From Pseudozyma flocculosa PF-1 (taxonomy: Eukaryota > Basidiomycota > Ustilaginomycetes > Ustilaginales > Ustilaginaceae), in NCBI RefSeq assembly GCF_000417875.1, contig NW_006920881.1, positions 438,212-467,640 on the forward strand: DNA of 29,429 nt. Direction: 5' to 3'. Position numbers and translations under genes: made by a program. The notes under the pieces were generated by a model that saw only the letters and a program-made list of their open reading frames with translations, was not told where the DNA came from and did no database searches. Below are positions 1-10,790 of the stretch, in pieces. Each line of letters begins with the position of its first letter. The first letter of the stretch is position 1.

Positions 1-1712
1 GACGGACGTGAGTGAGTGGACGGACGGCGGGAGGTAGAGTCGTGAGAAGGAAGGAGGTGCGGCGCGAGAGGAGTGTAGAAGGAGGGGGGAGGGGAGGAGA
101 GAGAGAGAGAGAGAGAGAGACGGTGTGTGTGTGAGAGAGAGAGAGGGTGGAGCAGAGGCACGCGCCACAAGGGGCAAACATGAATCCAAGAATCGGAATC
201 TTGAACGCGGAAACCAGAGTAGAGTTGCTCGCCCGACGCCGTCCTCAGCTTTGGCTCGCCCGCGCCGCACCGCATCGCATCGCGCCACGCTCTCGCATAG
301 AGCAGGGCCCCGCCTGCCCTTCTCAACCCGGTTGCAGGTCGACCATAGCGTCTTGTTCTCTGCCATCAAGCAGCCTAGCACATACCGGCCACTTCGACGC
401 TCGGGGTTCGGGCGCGCCGAGGCCTTGCGAGCGCGATGCGAGGGTCTGCAACGCGCGGCTCACAAGCGGACCACCATGGGCCCACCCTCCGTTTGCCTGC
501 GCTCTTCACTGATCAGAGTCAACCAAGCCGCGCCGCACACCCTTTGCAAAGGTCCATCTGCTCGGCCGCGTTCTTGCTCCCCAGAAACATCTAGCAACAA
601 CCGGCCCTCCGCTTGAATCGCGTTTGATGAGGAGCGAGCATGGGGACGTCGAGGATCGCTCCCACGCCTACGGCCCCAAAAATCGTGGCGATGCCACTGC
701 CAAAAGTTTGGGCCAACGTAACCTTGTCGGCTTGCTTCACACACACGGACCTTGCTTCCCTGGCTCCGACCAGTCTAGGTAGGGGGCCTCATCTCGCACG
801 GCCCTGTCGAGGTGATCGACATGGCTGATGACACCAAACGGACAACTCGTTGCAACCATGAACGCCTCGCTAGAGGACACCCTGGCGATGCGAGCAGCAG
901 TCCTCCCCGCCACCTGCCCTCGTCTTGCTTTCGCAGCGGTGGCGAGCTAGGTACTCTCCATATTGCATCCTCGGGCCGCACCGGTTGGGCCCGCAACGTT
1001 GACCGCGCTTGACAAGAAAATGTCTTGTTTGCGCCCACGATGGACGGCATCCGACCCACGCCCCGCTGGCTCTTCATTTTTTCTTTTTGCCTTCTCGCCA
1101 ACTCTATTTGGCCGCCTCAACGACGATCGATCGGATCGAGCAAGCTTTCCCACCCTAGGTGTATATGCTCCTTGGCCTGACTAGCAGCCCGAGAAGTAAG
1201 TTAGGGTCTCATCTCATAGGGGCGAGTTGTGAACGAATACGTACGCTAGGTGGCGAAAACCATCGTGGTGCCTGACGGCGGGTCGAGACGCGCGTCGACG
1301 GCGCCTAGCGCCTGGGCCCTCACTCCCAGCTGAGCTGCGCCGTGACTGCGCAGTGCGGTGCCGCCTCACAGCCCTTCTTCACGAAGCCACGCCGCGCCGA
1401 CGACATCTCGCCCCTACCTCTGTCTGCCCTAGCTCGCTACTCGTCTTTGTCTGGCCTGACCCGGCCCCCGCCAACCTCGGCCTGAAAAGGGACAGCCCCC
1501 CTTCCGCCCCCACCCCATCCTAGCGTCGCAACCACCACCTTCCCTCCTGCTGCCACGTCGTCCAATCCTCTGACTGACTCTTCCAGGCGCTTAGGTACGC
1601 GGGGCACCATCACGCCAGACCGCGCTCTCGGCTCCATGATCTGCGCGGACACTGGCAGGCCATGAACGCTGCACTTCCGCGGGCGGGACCCGCAAATCAG
1701 ACCGCCGAGTAG
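1..1712. other. 5' region without a confident gene
   Basis: I find no convincing protein gene here. Open frames on both strands are arginine/serine/proline-rich translations of GC-rich DNA with no domain. The first 150 bases are microsatellite. One short frame starting at 1040 encodes a hydrophobic, signal-peptide-like stretch (RWLFIFSFCLLAN) and may be a first exon of the surface-protein gene that follows, but I could not join it in phase. The rest is probably promoter and 5' leader. Confidence 0.5.
97..145. repeat. GA / GT / GA microsatellite
   Basis: A (GA)n tract at about 97-119 is followed by a short (GT)n tract at 123-132 and a second (GA)n tract at 133-145. It is a compound dinucleotide repeat in non-coding DNA. 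Confidence 0.9.
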
Positions 1713-4005
1713 GACCCGGTCACCATCGAGGACAACGACCCCAGCATCGTCTTTTCCGGTGGCGATCCGTACTCGTGGCCCGAACAATCGGACTGGAAGA
1801 TCTGGGATTCTGGCGCCGTTGCGAGGGTGGCTTCCGGTGGCAGCGCCGTCTATACCCAGGTGCCTCGCGCCACGCTCAAGTTCGACTTCAGGGGTGAGTT
1901 GCTGTCTTTGTTCGTCAAAGGGGGTTGAGCCAGCACGAGCCACCTGCTAGGCGAAGGGCATATCACCGGACCGCGGCTTACACGCGCCATTCCGCGTCAC
2001 TGATCCTACAGGACGACAGCTCAGCATCGCCTTTGTCGCCTTCTCCCGACCCTCTTCGGTGGCGATTTCAATCGACGGCGGCGCCGTAAGCAGAACCGTC
2101 GAGATTACGACCGCCGATGCCGACGAGCTATCCGTTGCGGCCTCGCGACAAGATGTCATCAAGGTCGTCTTCGACTCGCTCGTTTGCGCCAACCACTCAG
2201 TCACGCTCACCAACACATCCCCTGCTGCCGTCGCCACCAAGACCGCCAGGCTTACCTTTGACGCCTACAGCTTCCTGCCTCCGGGAGACGAGCCCTGCGG
2301 TTCGCTTCCGTTGGGCGGAGAGGGCAAGGACGATACCGTAGATGTCATCAAGGAGCCCGCCCCTTTTCCACCAACGCCCTCTCCAGCTCGCAGGGATCAG
2401 GACCGCCCGCAAGACGTTGCAAAGGTGGCAGGCATCGCGGTCGGCAGCGTCTTCGCTGTTGCTGCCCTGGTAACGCTCTTCGCCTGGATCATTCGCCGCC
2501 AACTTAGCAAGCGCAAAGCCGTCGCGGGCGATGCGGTCCAAAAGTCGTCGTCGGGACAGGGCGCAAATGCAAGGTGGCCTTGGAGCAGGACCTCGGCACT
2601 CGTCAAGGGGGATGGCTCCGCCAAGTCTCGAGAGAATGGTGCAGACTCTGCCGATCCGTTTGCGCTGGTTCGGGACTCCAAGACCTCACCCAGGCCTTGG
2701 ACGACTTTGTACGCCGCGTCCTTCGGCTCCAGCCTCAAGTCGGCCCCTGCCACGCCGAGCAAGACCTCGCCCGCCGAGGCTGACCCAAACGAGTCCATCA
2801 TCGCGCCCTACGGACAACCACCTCCCCGCACTCCGCCACCCTCCCCCGGCACGGCTTCAAGGCGGCACGACTCGCCAGGGCACCCGCCCGGCAACAAGTG
2901 GTCGTCACCAAAGCGGGTAGGCTTCATCACGACGCGCCGAGATGCAGACTCTGCATCGCGCCCCTTCAACATTGTAGCCAGGTCCGGCCTCATGGATCGC
3001 GCGGGGCAGCGACCTTGGAAAGCACCAGATGGTCAGGCACCCTTGCCATCCTTCGGTGCCACCGGCAAAGTCGCACGACGTCCTGATCAGCTCGGCATCT
3101 CGATTCGGCCCCGCACCTCCTCGCTGTCAACGAGCGGCGGCGCGCTTGGCAACACGGCCTCGGTCCGACCGGCAACGGCCAGCGCCGTCGAGCACTTCAA
3201 TCGCGGACGGGCCTGGGTAGAGATTGATCGTCCACTGTCGTCATTCCGTGCCCGATCAGACCATGTTAAAGCTCTTAACAGCCGAGCTCCGTCGACGCAC
3301 GAGCGTCTAGTCGACACAATCTCATCGGGACCGTGGCAGGACGGAGCGCGACCGTCGAGGGACCTTGATGCCGAGGCACCTACGGACCGTCAGACGCCTG
3401 AAGTTTCAGCCTTCCCGCACCGCCCTCCCAAGTCGCCGCTGAGGGCAAACTTTCTGAGCGCTGCCGGAGAGGCCTCTGCCGACGATTCCGCTCTGTCCAG
3501 GAACCGCTACGAGTACGACACGGTCGACGAGCAGTCGATGTGGCGCACGCCTTCCCCCGCATCGACTGCGGACCCGACCCAGAACCTCAACAAGGCCTTG
3601 CAAAGGGGGACCGGTCGCGAGCATGACAAGGACCCCTCGGAGGATGGAGCGATCCGATTCGGCGATGCCAAGGCCCGCACTACGACCATCGGGGCCGAAC
3701 GAAAGGACCAGCCCCTCCCCGCCGTTCCCGATCAGGGGTCGGAGCGCAGGGTCAAGACGAGGGCGTCCAGGCTCATTGAGCATCTCGACGACGACTTTGG
3801 CACCGACGTGGTCGATGGCGTGAGGCGCATGCTGGCCGACGGCGGATCCAGCGGCTCCCACTACTCTCGAGAAAGCTACGACGAAGGCGAAAGCCGCGAG
3901 GACGCCGCCGACAGCCGGATCAGCCACTCCGACCTGTCCATCTGGCGCTCCGACGCCACCGTCATGAGCCTCGTCCGTGCAAAGGCTCCCCGTCTCGGCG
4001 AATGA
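1713..4005 (+). CDS. Single-pass plasma-membrane/surface protein, 5' end unresolved
   Basis: The supported exons are 1713-1893 and 2012-4005. The intron 1894-2011 (GTGAGT...ACAG) is phase 1 and rebuilds a Gly codon. The minimum protein is 724 residues. About 195 residues form a predicted extracellular region with an N-H-S sequon and two cysteines. Its start (DPVTIEDNDPSIVFSGG) resembles the beta-sandwich ectodomains common in basidiomycete single-pass proteins. One hydrophobic helix at about residues 199-221 is followed by Arg/Lys-rich residues, giving a type I topology. The remaining 500 residues are a Ser/Pro-rich, charged and probably disordered cytosolic tail. Exon 1713 is preceded by an in-frame TAG that also serves as a plausible acceptor, so an upstream exon with a signal peptide is expected but not found. 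A sensor or adhesion role would be a guess. Confidence 0.7.
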
Positions 4006-4322
4006 TCTCCGACCGCTGCGCCGCGCCGACCAGTCGGCTCGCAACGCCCAAGACTCGCCACATGAACGACAAGGCAGCCGAAGCTGCGGCGCCTCGCGAG
4101 GACACAAAAGCGCGTCGGTAGGAGGCGGTCGGACCGCCATGCGGGACCCACTGAACGGGACTTCCCTGTTTACCTCAAGCCGACCACGAGTTGGAATCTA
4201 GCACGCGGCGTGGAGCACCCATTGGTCCGGGCGATCGCGAGCTGATAGCAGAGCCAGGTCCTGGAGCGAGCAGAGTCCCTGTAGACCGTCCCAGACCATG
4301 TCGATGCAGCAGCTCGGCGTCC
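4006..4322. other. Convergent intergenic region
   Basis: These 317 bases separate the 3' ends of the surface-protein gene (+) and the tocopherol-cyclase-like gene (-). They should hold both 3' UTRs and polyadenylation signals. I see no RNA gene, repeat or additional coding region. Confidence 0.6.
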
Positions 4323-6353
4323 TTACCGTGCAAAATCGCCACCGAATTCCAAGGCGACCCTGTCCTCCAAGCTCCACTGGCCGATGCGATGCCATCCAAA
4401 GGTGCGGCACCACGCGTCGTCAATCTTGCGTCGCGCGTGGGCCAGCAGCGTTTCTTCGTCCTCCTCGCTCTCTTCCTCCAGATCACCCAGGCGAGGATCG
4501 GGGTCCATGCTTGCGGTACGACGAGCGCGGCGACGGAGCCTTCCCCCGACAGCGGTTCCATTCATATTGGACGGGCGGATGAGCTTGTTAGGTGAGGCGG
4601 TCGAGGGCCAGCGCAGCAGCGCCTTCAGGTCGGACCAGCTCCGCATCGGATTCGCCAGGGCCGAGGCGATGAAGGTCGAAGGGATCGAGGTCAAGGGTCT
4701 CTCAAAGAGGGTGATCTGCATCCGGCACCGATACGAGTGGTGGCAATACCCCGGCGTCCACCCGCCTGGGCGGGGGCCAGGTATCTTGGTGGCAAACGTG
4801 GCGGGATCGCCGCTGATCTCAAGCCTCGCCCACCGCGTGAGATTCCACACCTCGATCCTGACGGCCTTGCTGGGAAAGTCGCGACGGATCTTGAAACCTA
4901 TGCCGTAGTTGACGTAGGACCGGGGCGCGTCTTCGACGGCGAAGCCGGGGCCGACAGCGAAAGGAGGCCTGAAGTCCCACGCGATACGTGTGCCAATGCG
5001 TATGCCGACCAGAAACGCGGTCAAAGACAGTATCGACCCACCGGCCAACGAGACGCGGATGTCCTCCGGAGGCTTGCCTTCGTCGAGCGGACGAGGAGGA
5101 TCCGAGTCGCGCTCCCTATGCGCTGTAAGGTCGTCGTTGGAAGCGCCCGGTCGGCTTTGGGGCACGATCTCGCTCGCTGCCTGACACCAGAGCCACCCCG
5201 TGGGGAAGCCGTGGCCCCAATTCTTCTCAAAGTGGACCGAGGCCGAGCCGGACGAGACGATCTGTGAAGCCGGGCTGCCCGCAGGAGACGAGCAATCGAT
5301 GTGCTGGATGGTGTAGGTGGCGGGAGACTGGGTTGCATGGACGTACCAGTGGAGAGGCAGCAGGAGGCCGAGATGCTGCAGGAGACCTTCGGGCCCCTTT
5401 GAGCTCAGCGGCAGTCGATCATACCACCTTGGCTGCGCGCTGGCCGGGTTCCAGGGGACGCGCCGCTGGGTGCACAGCTGGACCCGCGTTGCGCCCTGCT
5501 CGCCATCGCTGCGGGGCAGAGTGAGGTCGACGCGAAGGTTGCCGTTGTCGGTGACCTCTAGCGAGCCCAGCAATGCGCCGACGACGTCGGAGCAAGGCAG
5601 CTGGATCCGGAAGGCCTGCGGCGAGCTTGGATCCACGCTCGGACCGAGGCGGAGACGCCAACGTGGAATGTATTGGACTGTTTCAAAGCTCTGATCCCGC
5701 TTGGAAGCGGGAGGCCCGGTCTCGCCAGTTTCTCCGTGAGCGGGTGGAGCGTGGTTTGACTTTGGACCGGAGCGGGTGCGCGACGAGGTTGCTGGGATGT
5801 CGATGGCCGAGAAGGGGATGCTGTCGCTTGTAGTGTCGAGGCCTGTGCCGATGCGGTCTAGGAAGCTGGAGCTGGCATTGCGATTGCGTCGTCGTTGGAT
5901 GGCGGCCTGGCTGGATTCCTCGCCGTGGGCGATCCAGCGCATGTAGAGGCAGATTTTCTCTTCTGGCGGAGCGCTCTGGAGCTCGCAGATGACGAGGATG
6001 AGGTCACCTGGGGTCTCGTGAGGTGGCGATACGTTTGCAGCATTGGGATCAGGCCGATGCGCCTGCGTAGCGGCATGTCGAGAGCTGGATGGCAACGCGG
6101 TCTGGGGCTGTGGCTGGGAGCGGGGAGAGGGCGGAAAGGGGGATGAATCGGGGCGATCTGTGGATGGAGAAGCGAGGGATGCGGGCGACGAGGACGAGGC
6201 TGCAGGCGGGGGGGAAGAGGGAGGCTGTGGTGGCGAGGCTGCGCCGTTGTGGGACTGCAGTCGGATGAAGAAGCCTTCGAACGAGGAGCCTGCTTGGTGG
6301 GTGGGAGGGTTGGGGTCGGATGAGAGGGGCAGATGGGAAGCGAGGAAGTCCAT
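4323..6353 (-). CDS. Tocopherol cyclase-domain protein
   Basis: This is one uninterrupted frame of 676 residues. The first 110 residues or so are Pro/Ser-rich and probably disordered. The diagnostic segment is at residues 376-391: EKNWGHGFP followed by WLWCQ. This matches the EK-WG--FP--W-W-Q signature of the tocopherol cyclase family (plant VTE1 and its bacterial and fungal relatives). The flanking region (YTIQHIDCSS before it, and the later YVNYGIGFKI) also looks like that beta-rich fold. Plant enzymes close the chromanol ring of tocopherols. Fungi are not known to make tocopherol, so the substrate here is unknown. The C-terminus is acidic, then charged. There is no clear signal peptide or membrane helix. 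The gene is divergent from the GH5 gene, 664 bp away. The domain call is good; the function is open. Confidence 0.72.
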   Translation of the reverse strand: MDFLASHLPLSSDPNPPTHQAGSSFEGFFIRLQSHNGAASPPQPPSSPPPAASSSSPASLASPSTDRPDSSPFPPSPRSQPQPQTALPSSSRHAATQAHRPDPNAANVSPPHETPGDLILVICELQSAPPEEKICLYMRWIAHGEESSQAAIQRRRNRNASSSFLDRIGTGLDTTSDSIPFSAIDIPATSSRTRSGPKSNHAPPAHGETGETGPPASKRDQSFETVQYIPRWRLRLGPSVDPSSPQAFRIQLPCSDVVGALLGSLEVTDNGNLRVDLTLPRSDGEQGATRVQLCTQRRVPWNPASAQPRWYDRLPLSSKGPEGLLQHLGLLLPLHWYVHATQSPATYTIQHIDCSSPAGSPASQIVSSGSASVHFEKNWGHGFPTGWLWCQAASEIVPQSRPGASNDDLTAHRERDSDPPRPLDEGKPPEDIRVSLAGGSILSLTAFLVGIRIGTRIAWDFRPPFAVGPGFAVEDAPRSYVNYGIGFKIRRDFPSKAVRIEVWNLTRWARLEISGDPATFATKIPGPRPGGWTPGYCHHSYRCRMQITLFERPLTSIPSTFIASALANPMRSWSDLKALLRWPSTASPNKLIRPSNMNGTAVGGRLRRRARRTASMDPDPRLGDLEEESEEDEETLLAHARRKIDDAWCRTFGWHRIGQWSLEDRVALEFGGDFAR

Positions 6354-6433
6354 TGCGCGGCGATAGGGGGCGTGAACGAGATGGCGTACGAACGAGGGAA
6401 GTCAGAGGATGGGAAGAGAGAGGAAGGGGGAAG

Positions 6434-6480
6434 GAAGAGGGAAGAGGGAAGAGGGAAGAGGGAAGAGGGAAGAGGGAAGG
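6434..6480. repeat. GGGAAGA-type heptamer tandem repeat
   Basis: About six copies of a 7-base unit (AGAGGGA) lie head to tail. A related GGGAGAGA-rich stretch follows at about 6612-6652. Both are non-coding purine tracts in the divergent promoter. Confidence 0.85.
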
Positions 6481-6683
6481 GAGGACGGCAAACGGCCCCG
6501 AGGCAAGAAGCTCAAGCCAAAGTCGCACCACAGAAGGCAGATGAGACGATGATGGGGTCCCCGAACATCTGCCCGACAGAAGAGTCAGAAGAGAGAGGCC
6601 GACAAACGAGGGAGAGGGAGGGAGAGAGGGAGAGAGGGAGAGAGAAGAGAGGCAGAGCCAAACCAAGGTGGAGGCCAGGCTGC

Positions 6684-6720
6684 ACAGGCAGGGCAGGCAG
6701 GGCAGGCAGGGCAGGCAGGC
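6684..6720. repeat. GGGCAGGCA minisatellite
   Basis: About four tandem copies of the 9-base unit GGGCAGGCA end at GGCGTGCC. The repeat is non-coding. Confidence 0.85.
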
Positions 6721-7017
6721 GTGCCACGCTGCGAGCGCCTGCAGGCAGCCTGCAGCAAAGAGGGCCCAGGCAAGCAGCAGGCCAGGCCAGCTAGGGTCCT
6801 GTCGGCCCCCTCGCCCCTCCCGGGCACGGTCCACTTTGTCGAAGATTCAAGATTGCATCGATTGCATCTCGCTCGCCACCACCACCACCCCCAACACTCC
6901 GGTCTCGTCACTCCCTCCCTCGGTCACCCTTAGACGCACCGCTCTTCGCTCTCCCGCTCCCACCACCCCGCTCCCACCGCCCCGCTCCGCCTCGCCTCGG
7001 GCCAGCACCCTGTCACC

Positions 7018-10000
7018 ATGAGCGAGGCCCAGACCAAGGCGGCCACCTACGCCGCCCACGACCTCTCGCATGCCGCCCTCGGCCATGGCCCCTTGCGCGT
7101 CAGAGGAAACCGCTTCCTCGACCAACACGGCAGGACCCTCCTCCTTCGAGGAATCAACGTGTCCGGCGCAAGCAAGCTCCCCACCACTCCAAACGGACTC
7201 TCCCACCTCTCCCAAGGCTTCTACAGTCACCGCTCCGTCTCCTTCATCGGACGTCCCTTCCCCCTCGACCAGGCGCCCCTCCACCTGGCCCGCCTCAAGG
7301 CCTGGGGACTCACCCTCGTACGCCTCCTCGTCACCTGGGAGTCGATCTCGCATGCCGGCCCAAACCCAAACACCGACCTCGACCACGACTACATCCACTA
7401 CCTCACCCAGCTCATCCAGCTCATGCCAAAATACGGCATCAAGTGCTTCGTATGCGCCCACCAGGACGTGTGGAGCCGTTTCAGCGGCGGCAGCGGCGCT
7501 CCCGGCTGGACTTTTGAAGCTGCCGGCCTCGACATCCACGCATTCACCCAGACGGGCGCCGCCTACGTCCACAGCCAGGACGAACTGCGCCGCGCCACCG
7601 CAAAGGCCAACAAGGCCGAGCCAAGCGGGCCCTTCCTCTGGCCTTCGTGAGCTCCTCCGCGTCCGTGGGCAAAAACCGCCGCCTCGGCCAAGACAGCTGC
7701 TGATGACTCTCTTGCCACTCAACCCACGTGCGAAACAGCGGCTACCAAAAGCTCGCCGCCTCGACCATGGCCACCCTCTTTTGGGCAGGCGATGCATTTG
7801 CGCCCGACCTCGTCTGCACCCGCACCGCCCTCGACGGGTCAGGCCGCCACGAGGTCGTCTCCATCCAGACCTTCCTTCAAGACGCTTACTTTGAGGCTTT
7901 TGGCCGGCTGTCCGATGCCCTCTCCGGCCTGGAAGCTTGCATCGGCTTCGAGGTAAGTTCCCGGTGCGATCGCAGCCGGGCACAGCAGACCGCAGCAACC
8001 TCTGACGAATCCCAGAACCCCACTGCCACAGGCCATGAATGAGCCGCATCGCGGTCTCGTCAACCTTCACTCTTTCTACAAGTGGAACTGTGAGTCTGCA
8101 AAACTCATGACCCAATTCACGCTGTGCGTCCGGGCATCCTCTCAGCGACCGTTTGCAGCCTGCCCTTCCTGATCGCTCCCAGACGACACCGACCTACACA
8201 TCGGCCACTATCCGACCCTGGCCGAGGCGCTCGCCCTCGGCAGCGGACACGCTCAAAAGGTGCACTAGTGAGCAGCATCCGGTCGACAAGAGACCTAGAT
8301 CAAAACGCAACACCTTGGGCAGACGCTGATTCTTGCGACGCCGACCTTCCTGCCCGGATAGCTACGTCAAGACCTGGCCCATGCCCACCCGCATCTCCCA
8401 TCGCTCTCTTTTGGACCCTCAAGGACGCTCGGCCTGGCTTCCCGCCGATGTGGTCTCGGCGCAAGGCGGTGTCGATCGACCAAAAGGTATGGGACGATGT
8501 GTATGGAAAGCACACGGCGTATGGGAGTGGAACGACACCAAACAGGCCGCCGTCATCCTACAGCACAGCTACTTTGACGAAGACCATCGAAAGGGCAGAG
8601 AGGGACAGAGGGTGGAGTGGTACCGAGACTTCTACACACCCTTCCTCAAGCGCTTTCATCAGAGGTGAGTCGGCCATTGATTTCCAGAGTCAACCCTCAC
8701 GCATCGATGTGCTGAAGCCGCAGGTCCGCCTCGTCGTTGCCAGAGTAAACCGGAAGGCGTCCAGCAACCTATCCTTCCTCGAGCCGATCCCGAACGAGTT
8801 TATGCCTCCGTGGAAGCCGGCCGCCGCACTCGACGAAGAGGCCGCACGAGCTCTTCGCGAGGCGGCCACGGCCCAGTCGTACGCGGCCAAGACGCTGCTG
8901 GAAGAGGAGCGGCCGAGCAACCTCGTCTACGCGCCCCACTTCTACGACCTCAACGTTCTCTTTGGCAAGACGCACGCGTGGATGAGCGTCAACGTCCAGG
9001 GACTGTCGAGGGGCATGTTTGTACTAAAGGCCCTCTACTTTGGAGCGGACGGCCTGCGCAAAAACTACCGCACCCAACTCGCCAACATCGTCCGGTACGC
9101 TCGAGCTTCGCTGGGCGCGTTGCCCATCGTCATTGGCGAGGTCGGCATCCCATACGACATCAACAAGCGGCTGGCCTTTGCTACGGGCGACTTCTCCAAG
9201 CAGCGCGAGCTGATGGACGCCCTCATCGGTGCCATGGAGGACAACCTGCTGCACTTTACCCTCTGGAACTATAATCCGGACAACCGCATCGAGTATGGCG
9301 ACGGCTGGAACAACGAGGACTTTTCACTGACCAACGGCGGCTCGGACACCGGTCTCCCGGTCAAGCACGACTTCCGCAACCACTCCTTCGAGGGCGACGA
9401 GCTGTTCCGCGGAGGGAGGGTCTTAGACGTCGTGATCCGACCATACGCTGCCAAGGTGGCGGGGCAGCCGCTCAAGACGCAGTGGGACCAGAGGACGCTG
9501 AGATATGAATTCGAGTGGGGCAACGTCCCGTCATCTGCCACCGACGATGATGCAGGGGTGGACGAGGCTACCGACCGTAAGCGCAGGACCACCGAGATCT
9601 TCCTTCCTGCTTATCACTACAGGGGCAAGGAGTTCAGCGTCACTGTGAGCGATGGCGAGTACACGCTCGATGCCGAGGTGAGTAGCTAATGGGGTCCCGT
9701 CGCGACGCCCTGTCAGAGGCGATCCCCACCGCGGTCCGTCCAAAATCTGCCCGCAAGCTCACCCGACGTCATCGTTGCCCCCGCTCGATGCAGAACCAGA
9801 CCCTCTACATCGTCCATGCCAACAGGGAGCCGTTTGTCAAGCACAGGGCGACGATCGAGCTGCGCGACGAGAGGGCGCACATGCTGCAGCGGGTCCGTGA
9901 GCGGCGTCGGCATGTGGGATCCCGATCGCCCCTGCCGGTAAGCCTGGAGCTGTGGCTCGAGTCGTGGACCGTGTCGCAGGTGCTCAGTATCTCGATAGTG

Positions 10001-10066
10001 GTGCTGGTGGCGCTCGTCGGCATCGTGGCCATCGACCAACACGTCGTTGCCACCCTCGAACGGTAG
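7018..10066 (+). CDS. GH5 glucosylceramidase / steryl-beta-glucosidase (EGCrP/Egh1-like)
   Basis: Seven exons: 7018-7646, 7739-7952, 8032-8089, 8183-8267, 8362-8664, 8744-9677, 9794-10066. All junctions are GT-AG and phase-consistent, giving 831 residues. The family hydrolyses beta-glucosides of ceramide or ergosterol inside fungal cells. The N-terminus has the GH5 opening (FLDQHGRTLLLRGINVSG, then LVRLLVTWE). The acid/base Glu is E285 in AMNEPHRG and the nucleophile is E562 in IGEVGIPYD; LEPIPNEF lies between them. A hydrophobic helix near the C-terminus (SISIVVLVALVGIVAI) is followed by a short tail, suggesting a tail anchor. The start has a good context (CACCATG). Sterylglucosidase (Egh1/EGCrP2) and glucocerebrosidase (EGCrP1) activities cannot be separated by eye. 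Confidence 0.88.
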
Positions 10067-10663
10067 AATGGGCCGGCTACGGGGCTGGTCCAGGGTGATG
10101 CTTAGATAGAATCAGCCCCGCCCGCATGGCTAGGCGGACCAGAGGCGGCGGACTCGACTGCTTTGAATCACTCGCCCGAAGACGCTTTGCGCGGCGCTCC
10201 GGCTCGAAAACACGGACACATGACAGCATCCCCTGCTGCTGCTCCGGCTTTTGCCGCACGCCCTCCGTCTCGCCATGCGCCAGCTCCCAGGACGCGCATG
10301 CCCACCCCTCGAGCGCCTCGAGCCAGCAGGTGGCGCGATTGAGCCGTTCTCCGAGCGCCCTTCACAGGCTGGCCGTTGCCGAAGGGGCTGGCACGAGGCA
10401 ATCTCTTGCTTGTCTTTCCTCTGCCATACTTCGTCTGATCACTCTAGTATGTGCCCGGGGAAGGCCTGGCAAGGCATCGTTGCTGGCAGCCCTGATCCTG
10501 AGCAATACTCTTGCAACGATGCTGCTCTGAGCGAGCTGGCCCCCCTGCAAACCCCTTTCCTTGCCAGAGCAGGAGCGTCTTCTTCGGGCCCGTCGAGCAC
10601 TCCCCCCAACCCAGCCAAGCTGCCGGGCGAGGCCAAGAGCTCGGGACTCGGACGCGCCTCGCC

Positions 10664-10696
10664 CCGAAATTTTCTGCCTTCTCTGCGAAATTTCGG
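10664..10696. promoter_or_regulatory. AAATTT inverted repeat, RRPE-like
   Basis: CCGAAATTT at 10664-10672 is matched by its reverse complement AAATTTCGG at 10688-10696, with 15 bases between. Each arm resembles the A/T core of the fungal ribosomal RNA processing element found upstream of ribosome-biogenesis genes. The next gene downstream encodes a ribosome-assembly protein family member. Binding is inferred, not shown. Confidence 0.45.
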
Positions 10697-10754
10697 CCTG
10701 CCTGCCGCACTCGTCTGCTGGCCTGCTGCAGTGGGGCTGGCTGGCACCCTACGC

Positions 10755-10790
10755 CGCCACCACCACCACCACCACCACCACCATCACCAC
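10755..10790. repeat. (CAC)n trinucleotide repeat
   Basis: About ten CAC/CCA triplets, becoming imperfect at CCATCACCACTACC. The repeat lies about 180 bases upstream of the NUG1-like start codon, in the probable 5' leader. Confidence 0.9.

Larger units (their letters stand above)
6354..7017. promoter_or_regulatory. Divergent promoter of the tocopherol-cyclase-like and GH5 genes
   Basis: These 664 bases lie between two oppositely directed start codons, so they must contain both promoters. The content is dominated by purine-rich tandem repeats, a GGGCAGGCA minisatellite, a GGCCAGGCC-type palindromic cluster near 6777-6790, and a CAC/CT-rich leader just before the GH5 start codon. No TATA box stands out. 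Confidence 0.6.

Noticed and set aside
125..744. Overlapping open frames near the left end as possible genes
   Set aside because: They have no domain, no credible start context and Arg-rich composition, and they begin in a microsatellite.
4323..6353. Possible horizontal transfer of the tocopherol-cyclase-like gene, since it lacks introns
   Set aside because: Base composition and codon use look like the neighbours, and other genes here (DLH-SnoaL) also lack introns. Absence of introns alone is not evidence.
6847..8115. A 422-residue open frame on - strand over the GH5 exons
   Set aside because: It runs across several GH5 exons and introns and shows only Gly/Val/Glu-rich sequence. The GH5 motifs on + are decisive.
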